In this document: positions 58,408 to 64,000 of the stretch, piece by piece
Numbering within the stretch: position 1 is the stretch's first letter
Layout of the letters: every line of letters starts with the position of its first letter
Assembly: GCA_947451525.1 (NCBI GenBank)
Contig: CANFZM010000001.1
Coordinates: 62,001-126,000, forward strand
Origin: Flavobacteriaceae bacterium
GTDB taxonomy: Bacteria; Bacteroidota; Bacteroidia; Flavobacteriales; Flavobacteriaceae
Length of the DNA stretch: 64,000 bases
Direction: 5' to 3'
The notes under the pieces: model-generated
The model's input: only the letters and a program-made list of their open reading frames with translations
The model's database searches: none
Told to the model about the DNA's origin: nothing
Position numbers and translations under genes: made by a program

Positions 58408-58480
58408 TTTGTTGTTTATGGTTTGTTGTTTATGGTTTGTTGTCGTTAACTATAAACGACAAACTGTAAACCATAAACTT
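58408..58480. repeat. Tandem + inverted repeat in recO 5' region
   Basis: 14-bp unit TTTGTTGTTTATGG twice, then GTTTATGGTTT(58428)/AAACCATAAAC(58468) and TTGTCGTT(58440)/AACGACAA(58455). Confidence 0.8.
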
Positions 58481-58481
58481 T

Positions 58482-60818
58482 TTATCTAATTATCATTACT
58501 TTTTTAATAGTAGTTTCAATACCATCTTGGGCGGAAACCAAAATCATGTATACGCCAGAGGCAACTTTGTATTTACCGAATGCAGTTGTGTCCCATTCAA
58601 TAGTACCTCCTTCGGAAGTAGTTTCAAAAACCAAATTACCTTCAATATCAGTTATTTTAACGGTGGCTTTATTAGTTAAATTGGCAATTTTTACCGTCCC
58701 AGTATATTCTGGGCGAACTGGATTTGGATAAGCATACACGTTATTCAAATCGCCGCTTGCAGCAGTTGAAGTTCCTTTAAAGGAAACCAATCCTTTATCG
58801 GTGGCAAAAAAAACCTCGCCTGTAACTCCATCGATTTCAATGTCATTAACGTTATTAGAAGGCAAAGGCGAATTTTCTTTAGTAAAATGATAAATGGTTT
58901 CTTGTCCGTTAGAAGAAACAAGATACACTCCCGATTCGGCTATGGCAACCCACTTTCTGTTGGCACCATCTACAGCAATATCAATTATAAATTGATCGTA
59001 AAATAATTCTTGTGCCAAATCATTTTCTAGAATAATAATTGCTTTAGATTGAATATCGGTTTCAGAAATAAAAGAATCTACTGATGGAATAATTCGCAAG
59101 CCATTAATAGTACCTATCCAAAGTTGGTTTTTATTGTCTATGGCTAAACATCTCACATCTAGATTTGGAAGATTTCCAGAAGACCCTAATTTAATTGCAA
59201 TGAATTTATTACTGTAATTTTCATTAAATGCTACAACTCCATTTCGATCTTGGGAAATCCATTTGGTGTTGTTTTTATCCACTACAGGTATTCCGTAACT
59301 AGTATCTTTTAAATCGGAAGCAGATTCTATTGGCGTAAAATCATACGATTGCCATTGCCCATTGCTTCTTAAAACTTTTAAGGGTTTAGTTACAAAATTA
59401 TTGGTCATCCATATATCTCCATTTTTATCAAATGCTGGTCCGTTAACTCGAATATCTACATAACTTGGATTTGGCGGTGACAACTGCAACGATTGCAGGC
59501 CATTGGTTCCGGTATTAGTATCATTATATAAAACAGTCGGTATTTCATTATCCACTTTTAAAAGTCCCGAAAAGTAAGAACTTACATAAAACTGCTTTTC
59601 ATTTTTTGGATTAAAGGCTATAGCCGATAACGATTTTGCACCCAATAAATTTGAATATGGAATTTGATCCCAGCCATTACTTGAATATTTACTTATTGGA
59701 TATTGAAACAAACCGTATGGATAATCAAGATTATATGGATTATAGGTTTGGTTATAACGCCCGTATAAAGCCCAGAGTGCAGTACTTGATTTTTTTAATC
59801 TAAATATTTTATTTCTAATTGGTCCATTTGGAAGTAAAACACCCAAATTAGTAGGGTTGGAAATACTAGAAGTAATCAATCCATTTTCGGTGGTACCAAT
59901 ATAAACTTCGTTATTGATGACCGTTGCGCAAGTAAAAGTTGGTGTACTACTGGGTATTTGTGTGCTTTGGATATGATACACTTGAATCATAGTAGCATCG
60001 TAAACAAAAACTTCATTGAGAGTGGCAACAATTAAATAGTTGTTGTAACTTCTTATGTCCACTACTTTCTGAGAATACTGTGCGATTTGAGTAAAAGAAA
60101 TTCCATCATATTTAAATAATTTATTGTCGGATCTTACTGCAAAAACCAAATTATTAAAGGCTGTAATTCCGTTCCAATAGTATCCTGAAATGTCAACCCA
60201 TTGGTTGTAATCGTTTAAAAATGGATTGGTTAAACTCACTTTTCGTACGCCACTTCCTACCGAATTTCCTTGGGTTGCAGCATAAATAAATCCGTTGTTG
60301 ATGCAGGTTTGTTGAACCGAAATATAGTTTCCTTGTGGTCCCATATAATAAGTGTCTCCAAATTCAAAAGTATCTAAATCAAAAACGGAAATACCATAAT
60401 TAGTGGAAACATAAAGTTTATTATTGTATTCTAAAAAATGATTAATTTGCTTAATCCCAGCTGGAACGGGAACCTCATCCCTGATTCCTGCTTTGTACAA
60501 AATCGTTCCGTCTTGGTTCACTACTAATAACAAACCATTACTATTACCTACAAATGTTTTGTTTACCGAATCGCTATGGTAAAAAGCTGTGATTGTTTCT
60601 GCCTTCAAGCCATCAACTGATGTTATGGTTTTAATATCGTTGGTGTCCAGATTATTAGAAAAAAAAGCATTCTCGGAAGAAGCAAAAATGCTTTGAGATG
60701 ATTCTGAAATATCCGTAATTTGATTGAATGAAAAATAACCTTGCCATTTTGGATTATTTTGAGCAAAACCAAAGGCAAAACTGAATAAAACTAGGATGTA
60801 GGAAATTCTCTTGAGCAT
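58482..60818 (-). CDS. PorZ-like beta-propeller protein with C-terminal sorting-like domain
   Basis: Signal peptide, N-terminal NPKWQGYFSFNQITDISES propeller, C-terminal VYAYPNPVRPEYTGTVKIANLTNKATVKITDIEGNLVFE...GVYMILVSAQDGIETTIKKVMIIR. Confidence 0.8.
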   Translation of the reverse strand: MLKRISYILVLFSFAFGFAQNNPKWQGYFSFNQITDISESSQSIFASSENAFFSNNLDTNDIKTITSVDGLKAETITAFYHSDSVNKTFVGNSNGLLLVVNQDGTILYKAGIRDEVPVPAGIKQINHFLEYNNKLYVSTNYGISVFDLDTFEFGDTYYMGPQGNYISVQQTCINNGFIYAATQGNSVGSGVRKVSLTNPFLNDYNQWVDISGYYWNGITAFNNLVFAVRSDNKLFKYDGISFTQIAQYSQKVVDIRSYNNYLIVATLNEVFVYDATMIQVYHIQSTQIPSSTPTFTCATVINNEVYIGTTENGLITSSISNPTNLGVLLPNGPIRNKIFRLKKSSTALWALYGRYNQTYNPYNLDYPYGLFQYPISKYSSNGWDQIPYSNLLGAKSLSAIAFNPKNEKQFYVSSYFSGLLKVDNEIPTVLYNDTNTGTNGLQSLQLSPPNPSYVDIRVNGPAFDKNGDIWMTNNFVTKPLKVLRSNGQWQSYDFTPIESASDLKDTSYGIPVVDKNNTKWISQDRNGVVAFNENYSNKFIAIKLGSSGNLPNLDVRCLAIDNKNQLWIGTINGLRIIPSVDSFISETDIQSKAIIILENDLAQELFYDQFIIDIAVDGANRKWVAIAESGVYLVSSNGQETIYHFTKENSPLPSNNVNDIEIDGVTGEVFFATDKGLVSFKGTSTAASGDLNNVYAYPNPVRPEYTGTVKIANLTNKATVKITDIEGNLVFETTSEGGTIEWDTTAFGKYKVASGVYMILVSAQDGIETTIKKVMIIR

Positions 60819-60891
60819 TATTTTCTATAAATTATAGTTGCAAATATACTATAAAACGCAATTATATCTGTTTTCATATATCGCAATAAAA

Positions 60892-60921
60892 AAACCTTCT
60901 TTCCATGACAGAAAGAAGGTT
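60892..60921 (-). terminator. Intrinsic terminator of gdhA
   Basis: AACCTTCTTTC-TGTCATG-GAAAGAAGGTTTTTTT (minus strand). Confidence 0.8.
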
Positions 60922-60945
60922 AGTATATAAATTTTAAGGTTGTTA

Positions 60946-62289
60946 TTATACGATACCTTGAGCAAGCATGGCATCGGCAACTTTAACGAAACCTGCAATA
61001 TTAGCACCTTTTACATAGTCAATATAACCAGTAGCGTCAGAACCATATTTTACACAAGCGGCATGAATATTTGCCATAATTGCTTTAAGTCTTTCATCAA
61101 CTTCTTCTGAAGTCCAACTTAAACGTAAAGAGTTTTGAGACATTTCTAGACCAGAGGTAGCAACACCACCAGCATTAGAAGCTTTTCCTGGTGCAAATAA
61201 TATTTTAGCGTTTTGGAAAACGATAACTGCTTCTGGAGTAGAAGGCATATTAGCACCTTCGGCCACACAGATACATCCGTTAGCCACTAATGTTTTAGCT
61301 TCCTCTTCGTTTAACTCATTTTGAGTAGCACAAGGTAGTGCGATATCACATTTAACTTCCCAAGGGCGTTTACCAGCAACGAATTTTGCATTAGGAAATT
61401 TAGTTACATAATCCGAAATTCTGCCATAGTTAATGTTTTTAATTTCCATTACATAAGCTAATTTCTCAGCTGTAATTCCGTCTGCATCGTAGATATATCC
61501 AGAAGAATCTGACATTGTTACTACTTTACCTCCTAATTGAGTTGCTTTTTCGGTTGCATATTGAGCTACATTTCCAGAACCAGAAACTACTACAGTTTTT
61601 CCTGTAAAACTATCTCCTTTAGTTGCAAGCATGCTTTGTGCAAAATACACATCGCCATATCCTGTAGCTTCTGGACGGATTAATGAACCTCCAAAAGAGA
61701 TTCCTTTTCCTGTTAAAACTCCAGTAAATTCATTTCTTAATCTTTTATATTGACCAAACATGTAGCCAACTTCTCTTCCACCAACACCAATATCTCCAGC
61801 AGGAACGTCGGTATCAGCACCAATATGTTTAGATAATTCGGTCATAAATGCTTGACAGAATTTCATAATTTCAATATCCGATTTTCCTTTTGGATCAAAA
61901 TCTGCTCCACCTTTTCCTCCGCCCATTGGCAAAGTAGTTAAACTGTTTTTGAAAGTTTGCTCAAAAGCAAGGAATTTCAAAATACTTAAGTTTACAGAAG
62001 GATGGAAACGAATTCCTCCTTTGTAAGGACCGATAGCCGAATTCATTTGAATTCTGTAACCTCTATTAACTTGCGTTTCGCCAGCATCGTTAATCCATGT
62101 TACACGGAACATGATAACTCTTTCTGGTTCAACCATTCTTTCCAAAAGCATTTTGCCTTCGTACTTTTTATTTTCTTCGATAAATGGAATTACTGTTTCA
62201 GCTACTTCCTTAACTGCTTGAAGAAATTCAGACTCGTTAGGGTTTTTTTTAGCAACCGCTTCAATAAAGTTGTGGATACTTTGTGACAT
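60946..62289 (-). CDS. gdhA: NADP-specific glutamate dehydrogenase
   Basis: GPYKGGIRFHPSVNLSILKFLAFEQTFKNSLTTLPMGGGKGGADFDPKGKSD. Confidence 0.97.
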   Translation of the reverse strand: MSQSIHNFIEAVAKKNPNESEFLQAVKEVAETVIPFIEENKKYEGKMLLERMVEPERVIMFRVTWINDAGETQVNRGYRIQMNSAIGPYKGGIRFHPSVNLSILKFLAFEQTFKNSLTTLPMGGGKGGADFDPKGKSDIEIMKFCQAFMTELSKHIGADTDVPAGDIGVGGREVGYMFGQYKRLRNEFTGVLTGKGISFGGSLIRPEATGYGDVYFAQSMLATKGDSFTGKTVVVSGSGNVAQYATEKATQLGGKVVTMSDSSGYIYDADGITAEKLAYVMEIKNINYGRISDYVTKFPNAKFVAGKRPWEVKCDIALPCATQNELNEEEAKTLVANGCICVAEGANMPSTPEAVIVFQNAKILFAPGKASNAGGVATSGLEMSQNSLRLSWTSEEVDERLKAIMANIHAACVKYGSDATGYIDYVKGANIAGFVKVADAMLAQGIV

Positions 62290-62312
62290 AAATTAATAAT
62301 ATTAATGTTTAA

Positions 62313-62324
62313 GAAAACGTTTTC
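62313..62324. promoter_or_regulatory. Perfect palindrome GAAAACGTTTTC near gdhA transcription start (candidate operator)
   Basis: 12-bp palindrome with central CG; gdhA promoter -7 TATATTTG at 62336-62343 (minus) places it just downstream of the predicted start. Confidence 0.4.
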
Positions 62325-62552
62325 GTAATATTTGACAAATATACATTTTATTAAAATAATGATGCTATTTTTTTTATATTCTCATAAATATTATATTTTC
62401 TTTAATTTTTTTTGATGATAATTGAATTAATCCTCTGTATTTAAATGTAATTCCACTTTTTTTCGCACTTATCTAAGTATTTTTTTTATTTTATTTCATT
62501 ACTAGTGATGTTTTTATATATTTGTCGGGAATTGATTTAATCTGTATAAAAA

Positions 62553-63341
62553 ATGACCAAATATATTATCCTCCCTTTTCTGGTATTGTTCGGTTTTACC
62601 AATATAGCAATTGCACAGCTTGGTTTTTCACATGAAATTGGAGTAATAGCAGGACCTGTAGCATTCCAATCAGATTATGGACAAAGTGGAAATGCAGCTA
62701 CTACTTTTGGAAATACCGGTTATGGAATCGGAATCGTGCATTATTTAAATTTTGCTTACCAAGCAGAATGTAATTGCTACACTCCTGAAACTTATTTTAA
62801 TGATCACTTTAAACTAAGAACTGAATTATCTTACAACAAAGTTAATTTTAAAAATTATGGTAAATGGGTTGATCCAAGTAGTACTAGTTTATTTGCAAAC
62901 CAATTGCGCGCCATGAGAGGAAGCACTGCCATAACCAATATTGGTATGCAATTAGAATTCTTCCCATATAGTATTAGAGATTTTTCTGCTACTCCTGGAA
63001 GTTTTGCCCCTTTTATTAGTTTAGGAGGTCAGTTTAGTTTTTATAATCCTAAGGCTTATTCTGAAATGGGACCTGGTTTAGGGCAATTAACTACAGTAAC
63101 GCCAACAAAATATATTGATGCTTTTGATCTTAAAGGCGGAACAACTTTATCTGTAGTTACTAGTATGGGTACTCGTTATAAATTATCACCTCTTTCGGAT
63201 TTAATGGTTGATTTAAGATTTCAGTATTATTTTTCTAACTGGGTAGATGGATTGAGTCCAAACCCAGATCTTCATCCAGAAAATAAATCGAACGACTGGA
63301 ATGTTTGGTTGAACTTTGGTTACATCTACTACATTCAGTAA
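62553..63341 (+). CDS. Secreted outer-membrane beta-barrel-like protein (possibly THC0290_0291 family)
   Basis: Signal peptide ending AIAQ, alternating strands, C-terminal aromatic WLNFGYIYYIQ; TATATTTG promoter near 62515. Confidence 0.6.
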   Translation: MTKYIILPFLVLFGFTNIAIAQLGFSHEIGVIAGPVAFQSDYGQSGNAATTFGNTGYGIGIVHYLNFAYQAECNCYTPETYFNDHFKLRTELSYNKVNFKNYGKWVDPSSTSLFANQLRAMRGSTAITNIGMQLEFFPYSIRDFSATPGSFAPFISLGGQFSFYNPKAYSEMGPGLGQLTTVTPTKYIDAFDLKGGTTLSVVTSMGTRYKLSPLSDLMVDLRFQYYFSNWVDGLSPNPDLHPENKSNDWNVWLNFGYIYYIQ

Positions 63342-63359
63342 ATCATTATAAAACATAAA

Positions 63360-63395
63360 AAAATCCCGATTTCTAAATTCAGAAATCGGGATTTT
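63360..63395. terminator. Bidirectional intrinsic terminator
   Basis: AAAATCCCGATTTCT-AAATTC-AGAAATCGGGATTTT between convergent genes. Confidence 0.8.
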
Positions 63396-63400
63396 GTTTT

Positions 63401-64000
<600 letters not shown>

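Overview
Read from the sequence alone, this is a low-GC chromosomal window from a Bacteroidota, almost certainly a Flavobacterium-like genome. The protein families fit, and many intergenic regions carry the Bacteroidota promoter signature TTG-N17-23-TAnnTTTG. Most of it is housekeeping: Amt transporter, L,D-transpeptidase, a PurF-like amidotransferase, PfkB kinase, RNase H, purN, acpP-fabF-rnc, pyk, pgi, M13 and M23 peptidases, tryptophan dioxygenase, hppD-hmgA, APC permease, uvrC, lspA, ileS, recO, a PorZ-like protein and gdhA. The accessory part (about 14.5-22.4 kb) holds a type III restriction-modification system, a RelE-type toxin-antitoxin pair, an exact 21-bp x 11 tandem array and many dispersed palindromic repeats. 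It is bracketed by two copies of the same terminator hairpin. The strongest unexplained signals are: (1) a duplicated small-RNA gene at 4.56/5.01 kb with a full Flavobacterium-type promoter, an identical body and a terminator stem differing by a compensated base pair; (2) a similarly built candidate sRNA at 41.5 kb; (3) a 90-bp palindromic repeat inserted in frame in ileS; (4) a three-copy dispersed element with conserved flanks and interchangeable self-complementary centres, one copy fused to the N-terminus of a patatin ORF; (5) a deeply nested ~115-nt structure upstream of the type III mod gene. No tRNA, rRNA or CRISPR array was recognised.
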